From Alicyclobacillus mali (GTDB taxonomy: Bacteria > Bacillota > Bacilli > Alicyclobacillales > Alicyclobacillaceae): 64,000 bases of DNA. Shown here in pieces: positions 9,195-16,643 of this stretch (its first letter is position 1; every line of letters starts with the position of its first letter). Under the pieces are notes generated by a model that did no database searches, had not been told where the DNA came from, and saw only the letters and a list, made by a program, of their open reading frames with translations. A program made the translations under genes and the position numbers. The stretch lies in NCBI RefSeq assembly GCF_017329565.1, contig NZ_JAFMTT010000012.1, one strand, 5' to 3'.

Positions 9195-9539
9195 ATGACA
9201 AAAGCGGAGTTGGAGAAATTCCGGAAGCTTTGGCGTGCCCGCGTGGCGGACTTTCGGGCCAGCGGATTGACAGGCGCAGCGTGGTGTGCTGCGCATCAGG
9301 TCAAGGAACACCAGCTGTGGTATTGGGTTGGCAAGTTTAAGGCAGACACCGACCACGACGGCCGTCAACGTGATCATGCTGAGCCGCGTTTCATCCCGGT
9401 GCGTGCGGAGAAATCCGCGCCTGAAGTGACGGACATGCCGCTGTCCGTACGCGTGGGCCCTGCTGTCATCGAGGTCACGCCCGGTTACGATACTGAACTG
9501 CTGCGCGATGTGGTGCGCACCTTGGCCTCGCTATGCTGA
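9195..9539 (+). CDS. tnpA: IS66 accessory protein TnpA
   Basis: A 114-residue basic protein with the IS66 TnpA pattern: an N-terminal helix-turn-helix (LWRARVADFRASGLTGAAWC, then HQVKEHQLWYWVGKF) and a C-terminal beta segment (RVGPAVIEVTPGYD). TnpA is thought to bind DNA and assist the TnpC transposase. The ATG at 9195 is the first in frame. Its stop overlaps the tnpB start, the usual translational coupling in IS66. The gene is intact although the element as a whole is dead because tnpC is truncated. Confidence 0.9.
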   Translation: MTKAELEKFRKLWRARVADFRASGLTGAAWCAAHQVKEHQLWYWVGKFKADTDHDGRQRDHAEPRFIPVRAEKSAPEVTDMPLSVRVGPAVIEVTPGYDTELLRDVVRTLASLC

Positions 9540-9916
9540 ACATCGGAGCTGGACCAGGGGAGTTGCGCGTGTACCTGGCTTGCGGCAGCACAGACATGCG
9601 CAAGTCCATCGACGGATTGGCGGCTCTGGTGCAGGAGTCCTTTCACCTGGACCCGTTTTCTCCCGCGGTGTTCGTGTTCTGTGACCGGGGGCGGGACAAA
9701 CTGAAGCTGGTGTGCTGGGAGCACAACGGCTTCTGGCTGTATTATCGGCGGCTGGAACGGGGCCGGTTTCAATGGCCGGATACAAGCGACGGCAAGACTC
9801 TCGTCATCAGCCACCGGGATCTGAACTGGCTGTTGGACGGACTGCCATGGAACCAACCAAAAGCACACCGGAGGCTTACCGCGAAAAAATGGTGTGAGGC
9901 CGGCAAACAAGCATAA
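9533..9916 (+). CDS. tnpB: IS66 accessory protein TnpB
   Basis: A 127-residue protein with the IS66 TnpB signature: VYLACGSTDMRKSIDGLAAL, then a FVFCDRGRDKLKLVCWEHNG core and a FWLYYRRLERGRFQWP stretch. TnpB is required for IS66 transposition but its biochemical role is not established. It starts inside the last codons of tnpA (ATG at 9533, tnpA stop at 9537-9539). It is very similar to the intact TnpB at 34.2 kb, with which it shares the motif order and most core residues. Confidence 0.9.
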   Translation: MLNIGAGPGELRVYLACGSTDMRKSIDGLAALVQESFHLDPFSPAVFVFCDRGRDKLKLVCWEHNGFWLYYRRLERGRFQWPDTSDGKTLVISHRDLNWLLDGLPWNQPKAHRRLTAKKWCEAGKQA

Positions 9917-9918
9917 GA

Positions 9919-10422
9919 TTGGAATACTGCAACCTGTTGTTCAAGATTGAACGTGCCCTGAAGGACACGCCGCCAGAAGAACGTCACGCAAAGCGGCAGA
10001 GGTTAAGCCGACCGGTGCTGGACGAGTTTCTGACGTGGCTTCAGGAGCAGGGTGAACAGGTACTGCCTAAGAGTGCCTTGGGGCAGGCGGTTTCGTATTG
10101 CCTCAACCAATGGTCGAAGCTCACGGCGTTTCTGGAGGACGGGCATCTGGAGTTGGACAACAATCGGAGCGAACGATCTCTCAAGCGGTTTGTAATTGGC
10201 CAGAAGAATTTCCTGTTCGCGAACACGCCACGGGGCGCGCGGGCGAGCGCCGTCGCGAACAGCCTGGTGGAGACGGCCAAGGAGAACGGACTGAATCCGA
10301 CCGCGTATCTCACGTAACTCTTTGAACGGATGCCGAACATGGACCTCAAAGATGAAACGGCGTTCGAGGCATTGTTGCCTTGGTCAGAAGGGTTCCCTGA
10401 AGGGATTCGAGCGAGAAAATGA
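9919..10422 (+). pseudogene. tnpC: IS66 transposase TnpC, C-terminal remnant with a nonsense codon
   Basis: Only the last third of TnpC remains (about 168 codons against 538 in the intact copy). The N-terminus, the zinc-like Cys motif and the first two catalytic Asp segments are gone. The surviving part includes GHLELDNNRSERSLKRFVIG, which holds the catalytic Glu region, and NTPRGARASAV. A TAA at 10315-10317 replaces the Tyr codon of the intact copy (ACGTAACTC against ACGTACCTC); the frame then continues as LFERMPNMDLKD to a TGA at 10422. Both the deletion and the stop inactivate it. Confidence 0.9.
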
Positions 10423-10498
10423 AAATACGAAGGCCCTGCCCGATTGACGGCAGGGCATCTTCGTGAACGTGATGCGTGAGGTGTGGTTCGGTTTACGC

Positions 10499-10735
10499 TT
10501 ACGCAGATACGCCCCTCCCACTGCACACCGAGGTAAATCCGTCGCCCACGAAGCGATGAATACTCTGAGCAAGGCGCCGGAGCGCCTTCAGGTCCATTTC
10601 GTCTCCACGACCGAAGGAGTACAGGACCTTGGCTTTTGGCTGACCGGTCTGTGGATCGCGGTAGTTACGGGCTAACTGCACGTAACCGGTAACCGAACCG
10701 TTCTTGTTTTTTCGGCGAATGACGCGGATATACAT
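10499..10735 (-). pseudogene. IS1634-like transposase, N-terminal stub cut by IS66
   Basis: From an ATG at 10735 the minus strand encodes MYIRVIRRKNKNGSVTGYVQ, then RDPQTGQPKAKVLYSFGRGDE. I recognise this as the conserved start of IS1634/IS4-superfamily transposases of about 550 residues. After roughly 75 residues the frame runs into the IS66 end at 10502 and stops on the TAA within that terminal repeat. No continuation is visible on the far side of the IS66 copy, so the rest was deleted. Confidence 0.75.
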
Positions 10736-10959
10736 GACCGCATGATACGACACATACTACGCTTATGTAAACACAAAAACAAAATTATTCAAAGAAAAAC
10801 GCACACCTACAAAAAAGCGATAGAAGACGCTGCGCATGCCTGTGGATAAGTCCGACAAGCCGCGCCGCTTCAGGATCCCCATCCATCCATCCATGAGTCT
10901 ACATGCTCTGTCCAACTGTCAAAGAGGCGCGGCTGCTTACGTCATCGCGTCCTTGTTCG

Positions 10960-11208
10960 TTACGATTCCCGCAAATATACTACGGCTCCTTGTTCGACAA
11001 GTAACTCCTTGATGAACTCCGCTTCCATTCGTTCCTCAATCGGTCCGAATTCGGCAGGAAGATTTCTCAATTTCATCGAGAGATCCCGAAGCATCCCTAA
11101 TTTATGCTCATAAAGTATCTTTGCAATTGGAATAAGAGAACCCCTCCCGAACAGGATCCCACCTTTTTTTGGCATGTGTATTTCCTTTATCAAAACATAA
11201 TACATCAT
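10960..11208 (-). CDS. Hypothetical 82-residue protein in an IS-rich region
   Basis: A short ORF with a near-consensus ribosome site (ACGGAGGGG) just before two consecutive ATG codons at 11208 and 11205; the second has the better spacing. It reads MMYYVLIKEIHMPKKGGILF, continues with an IAKILYEHKLGMLRDLSMKL helix, and ends with an acidic helix (EERMEAEFIKELLVEQ). No signal peptide or membrane segment is seen. I do not recognise a family. It lies between an IS66 copy and a dead IS, is clearly more AT-rich than the host genes, and has no visible operon partner. The good ribosome site argues it is or was a real gene. Confidence 0.55.
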   Translation of the reverse strand: MMYYVLIKEIHMPKKGGILFGRGSLIPIAKILYEHKLGMLRDLSMKLRNLPAEFGPIEERMEAEFIKELLVEQGAVVYLRES

Positions 11209-11394
11209 GATCCCCTCCGTAGTTTGGTTTTTACAACACCTTGAACACAACTAGGATGGTAATCTGCAAAAAAACGCAATTGCCAACACAAGCTCCGAAT
11301 CAAAATCCTCACCTTTAGTCCGCCACAGTAAAGCAAGGAAGGTCGTGACGATGTTGCAGGCCAGCCAGCTCGCATCGAGTAAGTGTAACGATTT

Positions 11395-12857
11395 GAGCCT
11401 TTTGCAGAATGACTGATTCCATCGCGAGCGAAAACGACGCACACTTCTCGTGAAAGATAACACATTCCACAAACATCCTTTTCTGTTGTGTGGATAGATC
11501 ACGCCCCTTCGTTGGAGTTCGTTCAAACCACCAGCTTAAGCTACCTGCTTGATGCGATTCGCGCGGTGCATCGCCAGAGCAGATGCCAAGTGCACAATCG
11601 CGTTGATGTACGCATGCGCTGTGACCTTCTCGATACCCCGCACATGCACGCCGTCAAGCGTCAGCCACTCTTTGAGCCGTGCAAAACAGCGCTCTACAGC
11701 GGTCCGTTCATCATAAAGCATCTTCCATGTGCGAGAACCGCGATGTGGATTCGCGTAACGACGACGTCCTCACCGATGTGCTTCTTCACGACCATGCCAT
11801 AGTTCGATGCAGAACAGGCGGCCATGCCAAGCGGACAATCGATCTGGCCTGCCGCGTGCGGACAGCGAAACTTGAGCCAGTCGCCCTCTGCGCCCCAATA
11901 CGTCATCCGATACCCCATCGTGCGGCGAGGCGTGCCGTCGAAATCCATTCCCTCCGGCGGCTCTTTCTCATTCCGGCGATTCATCGGGATGATAGCCTGA
12001 GCGCCCAACGCGCGAGCGGCTTCATCGTTTTTCGTCTGGTCGTATCCTGCATCCATCAACACGAAGCGAATCCGCCAATCTTGGCGGAGCTCCTCCATCA
12101 AGGGAATGACCATCTCTCCATCGTAGACGTTCGCTCGCGCCACCGTGAGCGCCATGGGAAGTTCACTCTTGGCATCGACCGCCAAATGAACCTTGTAGCC
12201 AAACCACGCCAGCTTGTTGCCAAAGGCATCGAAGTTCGCGCCCCAGTTGGCCCGATTGGAGGGCTGGACACCTGAGAGTGGGTGTTTCCGCTCCTAAGCA
12301 TGGATCGCCGTGCTGTCGATGGCGACGTGTTCTCCCTCGATGAGTCCTTCATCGTGACATTGACGAACCAACTTGGCAAACGGTGTCTCCGCAACCCCTT
12401 TGTCGACGATGGCCTGAAAGACGCGACTTAAGGTCGAGATGGATGGAACCGATTCGTGAAGGAGAAGCCGCACTGATAACGAAAGCGCAAATCACTTTCC
12501 AAACGTCGGTGAAGCTGCGTAAAGGTCGAGATACCTTCAAGGGGTGCCGCGAGAAATGCGCGCAAGATGGCTTCACGAGAGATGGGCTTGGCCCCTTGGG
12601 GCGTCAAACTTCTCAACTTCGCGGCATACGGACCCAGATCGAGGGCGGAGAAAAAACGCTCACGCCGCTCAGAAGGGTCAATTTCCATCCATTCGTCAAA
12701 GGAAAAGAGCCGTGTTCGTCGAATGTACACGTTGGACTTCGCCCCCGTAGAAATGGTTTGGTCGATACCATTTTCTTTCTCTCAAGTTGGGATGAAGTCC
12801 TTCTTTGTGCTCGAAAAACCCTTGCCGCACAAGGGCTCGTGATTCTGCAAAGGGCTC
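11395..12857 (-). mobile_element. Degenerate DDE-type insertion sequence with 19-bp inverted repeats and ATTT target duplication
   Basis: The left end GAGCCTTTTGCAGAATGAC (11395-11413) and the right end read on the minus strand, GAGCCCTTTGCAGAATCAC (12857-12839), match at 17 of 19 positions. Both ends are flanked by ATTT (11391-11394 and 12858-12861), consistent with a 4-bp target duplication. The 1463-bp element holds one transposase gene on the minus strand, broken in several places. Size and structure fit IS4/IS5-superfamily or IS1182-like elements; the exact family is not settled. A second, solo right end of the same element occurs at 37.0-37.1 kb. Confidence 0.8.
11536..12730 (-). pseudogene. 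DDE transposase (IS4/IS5 superfamily), multiply disrupted
   Basis: Starting at 12730 the minus strand reads MYIRRTRLFSFDEWMEIDPS and LGPYAAKLRSLTPQGAKPI, then shifts frame near 12.43-12.47 kb. The DDE core resumes as HVAIDSTAIHA followed by an in-frame TAG near 12297. It continues through LAVDAKSELPMALTVARANV and VLMDAGYDQTKNDEAARALG, shifts again near 11.74 kb, and ends with TAVERCFARLKEWLTLDGVH (the catalytic Glu region) and a stop at 11536. At least two frameshifts and one nonsense codon make it inactive. The product would have been about 400 residues. Confidence 0.85.
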
Positions 12858-13032
12858 ATTTAAAATCTATTCAAGTAATCCGAGACAATCGCGATGAGCA
12901 TAACATTCGGATAGCTGATACGACCTTCCATCTCCCATCGACTGTGTCACCTCTTTTTCCTGTGCTGATTTGCTTTCGATAATATCCATATATATACTGG
13001 TTGTAAATACCTAAATTGCTTTTCCTGTCCAT

Positions 13033-13398
13033 AGACGCCCCGGTTCCAACGCCCGCTGCATGCTTCACTCGGATCGTGGAAGCCAGTGCGCCTCGCAAGC
13101 GTATCAGGACCGGCTCAGAGCCTATGGAATGACGGCGACCATGAGTCGGAAAGGGAATTGTTATGACAATGCTTGTATGGAATCATTCCACAGCGTGCCC
13201 AAGCGAGAACTCGTGTACCTAGAGAGATTCCGGACGCGGGCTGAAGCGATCCGACGGATCTTCGCATACATCGAAATCTGGTCCAACCGACAACGGATCC
13301 ACAGCGCAGCTTGGTACTGGACGCCCGATGACGCCGAGCGTCCATACTTCGAGGCGCAGTTGAAAGGTGCCGGTGCAGATTGCCAAGTGAGTGCTTGA
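13033..13398 (+). pseudogene. IS3-family transposase (OrfB), C-terminal fragment
   Basis: The frame encodes MLHSDRGSQCASQAYQDRLR, then MSRKGNCYDNACMESFHSVP and YIEIWSNRQRIHSAAWYWTP. These are the second Asp, the Glu region and the C-terminal signature of IS3-group integrase-type transposases. The upstream part (HTH, OrfA and the first Asp) is absent, so only about the last 115 residues survive. The region before 13033 shows no transposase coding. It is a decayed relic without recognisable ends. Confidence 0.85.
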
Positions 13399-13489
13399 CG
13401 TGGAGAGGCGGGCATGATAGCCTGGTCGGCCTTCCAAGGGCGAGCGTGGCTCGGCTGCGGTCAAACGCGACATCATGCCTGCGGAGGCT

Positions 13490-13860
13490 CCATGTCAAGC
13501 ACAGCCCAGCCAGCGCATTGAGCAGGAAATCTTGTACATTCTCGATTTTGATCTGTCCAAGGATGAAAGGAAACAGAGACCTAATGGACAGGGAGGCGAT
13601 CACGCCGAACATGGCGGCGGCCTGCGCGGCGTGCACCGCGAGCATGACCGCTTTTTCTCTGTTAGATCGCCTCCGAGCGGTGCACCGGCCCAGTTTGCCA
13701 CGTACTGAACCGCGTTGGCAAAGGACAGGAGCGGCGCCACCTATACCATGCCCTGAATGATCAACGGCAGAGCCACCAAGACGATCTTGTCACCGACACG
13801 GGAGAAAAATCGTCCAGTGAGAAACGCATGAAACGCATCCACACGCGGTCGGCGTCGCAC
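13490..13860 (-). pseudogene. Major facilitator superfamily transporter, decayed N-terminal fragment
   Basis: A GTG at 13860 preceded by GGAGGGGGA starts a frame reading VDAFHAFLTGRFFSRVGDKI and VLVALPLIIQGMV, then a TAG. The same frame resumes as VAPLLSFANAVQYVANWAGA and PLGGDLTEKK, after which a frameshift near 13.67 kb is needed to read VMLAVHAAQAAAMFGVIASL and further hydrophobic sequence. This is the pattern of the first three helices of an MFS exporter. One stop and at least one frameshift inactivate it, and the C-terminal helices are missing, probably lost to the nearby IS3 fragment. Confidence 0.6.
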
Positions 13861-13969
13861 TGGGATCCCCCTCCGTCTGGTGTGATGACTTCCGACCTCG
13901 AAACATAATCGCTTGCCGCATAGAAATAGTGAAATTTAGTACAGAAACAAAAAATGTTTGGCACGCAAA

Positions 13970-13994
13970 CAGCCCCGCCTATGTGGCAGGGCTG
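13970..13994 (-). terminator. Terminator after spoVR
   Basis: CAGCCCCGCC and GGCAGGGCTG pair with one mismatch around a five-base loop, followed on the minus strand by TTTG. It lies about 45 bases past the spoVR stop codon and would end the prkA-yhbH-spoVR message. Confidence 0.7.
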
Positions 13995-14040
13995 CCTTTG
14001 GGTCAAAGCTTCTTGTCGAGCGCACGCTCAGGCATTGTCC

Positions 14041-15480
14041 TCAGTCTTTCAAGAACGATCGCTGTACTTTCTTTCCGTCATAGCTGAACATGACGTCACG
14101 CCCCTCGACCACGGTCTGCAGGTGAACGGGCCGGCCCCATAGGCGGTAGAAGTAGGGCAGCGTCTTTTCCAGATGACGGAGATCGAGTTCCATCCCTTCG
14201 AACGCGTGACGAATGAGCAATTCGCCGTTTCGGCGATAATCCCCATCCTCCACGTACAGCACAGGGATTCCGCCGTTGATCCGCGAGGCGACGAGCGCGT
14301 CTCGCACCTTTTCCCAATCTTTCTCCACCACGCGCCAGTCGTTTCCCACCTTTTGATACACGTACAGGTCAAGTTCTTCAATGAGATCCTTGGTCAAGTA
14401 GTTGCGCAAGAACGAGACGTCCGTCTCCATCTCGCGCACCTCGAACATCTTTTCCCGTCCCTCGCCCGGTCGCCTTCCGTACCGCTCCTGCTCCTCTTTC
14501 GTCGGTTCATTCCATCGCCGCTCAATGTCCTCCCAGATGGCGAGACCGACGTGATAAGGGTTGATGCTCGTTCGAGAAGGCAACACGACGCTCGAGTGCA
14601 TCTTGGCGAACTCCACGGCCTCTTCGTCCGACAGATCCATCTCCCGCATGATGCGCAGATGCCAGTAGGTCGCCCAGCCCTCGTTCATGATCTTCGTCTC
14701 CAGCTGAGGCCAGAAATAGAGCATCTCTTCGCGCAACATCGAGAGGATGTCGCGCTCCCATTCCTCGAGAGCGGAGCTGTGCTCGATGATAAACAGCATG
14801 ACGTCCTTGTTGAGCACGCGCGCAGGAATCGACTCCTCCTCCGGCTCTGGCAGAGGACCATCCAGCGCAAACAAATCGTCATAAGGTCCTGGCTCCCGCG
14901 CCCTACGGGGCGGCTCTGCTCGTTGGCCCAAACGCTGGCGGTACATGCGCTCCTTGGCGACGCGGCGCGCATTGCGCCCTTCCTCGGAAGGATCCACGTG
15001 TTCCGCGATGGCGAGGCCCGCGTCCAGCAACTCCTCGACGCGGCGCCTGCCGTATTCAAGTTCGTAACGATAAATTCGCTCGGCGCTCGACGCCATGCGC
15101 TCGACCATGTCTCGGGACGTGTGTCGGAACGCCGCATTGTTTTTGAAGAAGTCGCAATGCCCGAGCACATGTGCACACACCGTCTTGTTTTGTAAGAGCG
15201 TGTTTCCGTCGAGCAAAAAGGCGTAGCACGGATTCGAATTGATGACGAGTTCGTAGATCCGACTCAGACCGAGATCGTATTCGAGCTTCATTTTGTGGAA
15301 GGTCTTTCCAAACGACCAATGGTGGAATCTGGTTGGCATTCCGTACGCTCCAAAGGTGTACAGCACATCGGCCGGACACACCTCAAACCGCATGGGGTAG
15401 AAGTCGAGCCCGAACGCCCGGGCCAGATCCATCATCCGCTCAATGGCGCGCTCGAGCTCTTCCAACTCGCGTTGGTTCAT
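14041..15480 (-). CDS. spoVR: SpoVR family protein
   Basis: A 479-residue SpoVR protein, required in Bacillus for proper spore cortex formation and conserved with YhbH and PrkA in many bacteria. Recognisable segments are ELERAIERMMDLARAFGLDF near the start, FGAYGMPTRFHHWSFGK around residue 45, YELVINSNPCYAFLLDGNT, VCAHVLGHCDFFKNN, and WPQLETKIMNEGWATYWHLR in the middle. No membrane segment is present, so it acts in the cytoplasm; its biochemistry is unknown. An in-frame upstream start exists inside yhbH, but the ATG at 15480 has GGGGTGA eight bases upstream and overlaps the yhbH stop as ATGA, which points to translational coupling. Confidence 0.95.
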   Translation of the reverse strand: MNQRELEELERAIERMMDLARAFGLDFYPMRFEVCPADVLYTFGAYGMPTRFHHWSFGKTFHKMKLEYDLGLSRIYELVINSNPCYAFLLDGNTLLQNKTVCAHVLGHCDFFKNNAAFRHTSRDMVERMASSAERIYRYELEYGRRRVEELLDAGLAIAEHVDPSEEGRNARRVAKERMYRQRLGQRAEPPRRAREPGPYDDLFALDGPLPEPEEESIPARVLNKDVMLFIIEHSSALEEWERDILSMLREEMLYFWPQLETKIMNEGWATYWHLRIMREMDLSDEEAVEFAKMHSSVVLPSRTSINPYHVGLAIWEDIERRWNEPTKEEQERYGRRPGEGREKMFEVREMETDVSFLRNYLTKDLIEELDLYVYQKVGNDWRVVEKDWEKVRDALVASRINGGIPVLYVEDGDYRRNGELLIRHAFEGMELDLRHLEKTLPYFYRLWGRPVHLQTVVEGRDVMFSYDGKKVQRSFLKD

Positions 15481-16628
15481 GCGCTCTTCACCCCTTGCTG
15501 CTGGGAAAAGAAGTGACGAAGCGCACCGTAGATCTCGGATTTGTCTCGTATCACGTACGTGCGAAACCGGGGAATCTGAAGCTTCCCGTATGCACTCATC
15601 AACGTCGACGAACGCGAGTACTGGTTCACCTCTGCGTACCCAAACATGCGCGAGACGCTGGAGAGTTTCTTCACCAATTGCACGCATTTTTCATTGTCCG
15701 ACGTCAGGTTGTCGCCGTCCGAAAAGTGGATGGGATAGATGTTGTAGCGCTCGGGCGGATACTCGCGGCTCACCATGTCGAGCGCGTATCGGTACGCCGA
15801 GGAACAGATGGTACCTCCGCTCTCGCCCTTTGTGAAAAAGTACTCCTCGTCGACCTCATGCGCCTCCGTGTGGTGAGCAATGTACCGAATCTGGACGTTA
15901 GCGTACTTGGTGCGCAGAAACCGCGTCATCCAGAAGAAAAAGGTCCGCGCGCAGTACTTCTCGAATAGGCCCATCGATCCCGACAGGTCCATCATCGCAA
16001 GGATGACCGCGTTGGAGTCCGGCTTAACGATGGTCTCCCACGTCTTGTAGCGCAAATCGTCCGGCGTAATGACGACGCGATCGTCCTTCTTCGCGTGGCG
16101 AAGGGCCTGGAGCAAGGTCCGCTTCTTATCGATGTTGGCCGTGATACCCTTCTTGCGGACGTCGCGAAATTCCACGGTGTCCACGACCATGTCCGCCTCG
16201 TCCTTTTCGGCGAGATCGGGAAGTTCCAGTTCTCGAAACAACTCCTGCTGAATGTCTTCCAGCGTCACCTCCGCCTCGGCGTAGTCGACGCCCGGCTCCG
16301 ATCCGGCGCCCTCACCCTGACCAGGCCCGGGCTGTCCGTCGGCGTCCGGTTTGCCGCGGGCGACGAGATCGCCCACGGCCGTCTCACCGGATCCCGTGCC
16401 CACGTGCTTGCCTTTCTGAAAATTGTACCGAATGCGGTACTCCTCGAGCGAACGGATGGGGATCTTGATGATCTGCTTCCCATCCGACATGATCAGGCTT
16501 TCATCGCTGACGAGATCGGCGAGATGTTCGCGAATGGCCTCGCGCACCTTTTCGCGATGGCGCTCTTGATCGATGTGCCCTTTGCGGTGGAGTGACCAGT
16601 CTTCGCGTTGAAGTGTGAAGTCGACCAC
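15477..16628 (-). CDS. yhbH: YhbH family sporulation protein (DUF444)
   Basis: A 383-residue DUF444 protein. The N-terminus (FTLQREDWSLHRKGHIDQER) and the following VREAIREHLADLVSDESLIM segment match YhbH/YeaH. The C-terminal half has a von Willebrand A-like core with the MIDAS-type motif MMDLSGSMG and a second HFSDGDNLTSDN segment. It is a partner of the PrkA kinase in stress and sporulation and is needed for normal sporulation in Bacillus. The start is GTG at 16628 after AGGAGGGAGAGG. It lies 15 bases from the end of prkA and overlaps spoVR by 4 bases, so the three genes form one operon. A Gly/Pro/Asp-rich loop near residue 100 is longer than the rest would suggest and is probably disordered. 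Confidence 0.95.
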   Translation of the reverse strand: MVDFTLQREDWSLHRKGHIDQERHREKVREAIREHLADLVSDESLIMSDGKQIIKIPIRSLEEYRIRYNFQKGKHVGTGSGETAVGDLVARGKPDADGQPGPGQGEGAGSEPGVDYAEAEVTLEDIQQELFRELELPDLAEKDEADMVVDTVEFRDVRKKGITANIDKKRTLLQALRHAKKDDRVVITPDDLRYKTWETIVKPDSNAVILAMMDLSGSMGLFEKYCARTFFFWMTRFLRTKYANVQIRYIAHHTEAHEVDEEYFFTKGESGGTICSSAYRYALDMVSREYPPERYNIYPIHFSDGDNLTSDNEKCVQLVKKLSSVSRMFGYAEVNQYSRSSTLMSAYGKLQIPRFRTYVIRDKSEIYGALRHFFSQQQGVKSA

Positions 16629-16643
16629 GGCCTCTCCCTCCTG

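Larger units (their letters stand above)
9114..10502 (+). mobile_element. IS66-family element, internally deleted copy
   Basis: The right end reads, as the reverse complement, GTAAGCGTAAACCGAACCAC, closely matching the ends of the intact IS66 copy at 33.8 kb. The left end is probably GTGAGCGCCAAGTAG at 9114, with 14 of 23 positions matching. The element keeps tnpA and tnpB but has lost roughly two thirds of tnpC, giving 1.39 kb against 2.58 kb for the intact copy. No 8-bp target duplication is visible. The right boundary is supported because it cuts an IS1634-like transposase frame at exactly 10502. Confidence 0.8.

Noticed and set aside
8960..9196. Minus-strand open frames left of the truncated IS66 copy
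   Set aside because: Checked as a possible continuation of the IS1634 transposase; the sequence does not resemble it and no ribosome site is present.
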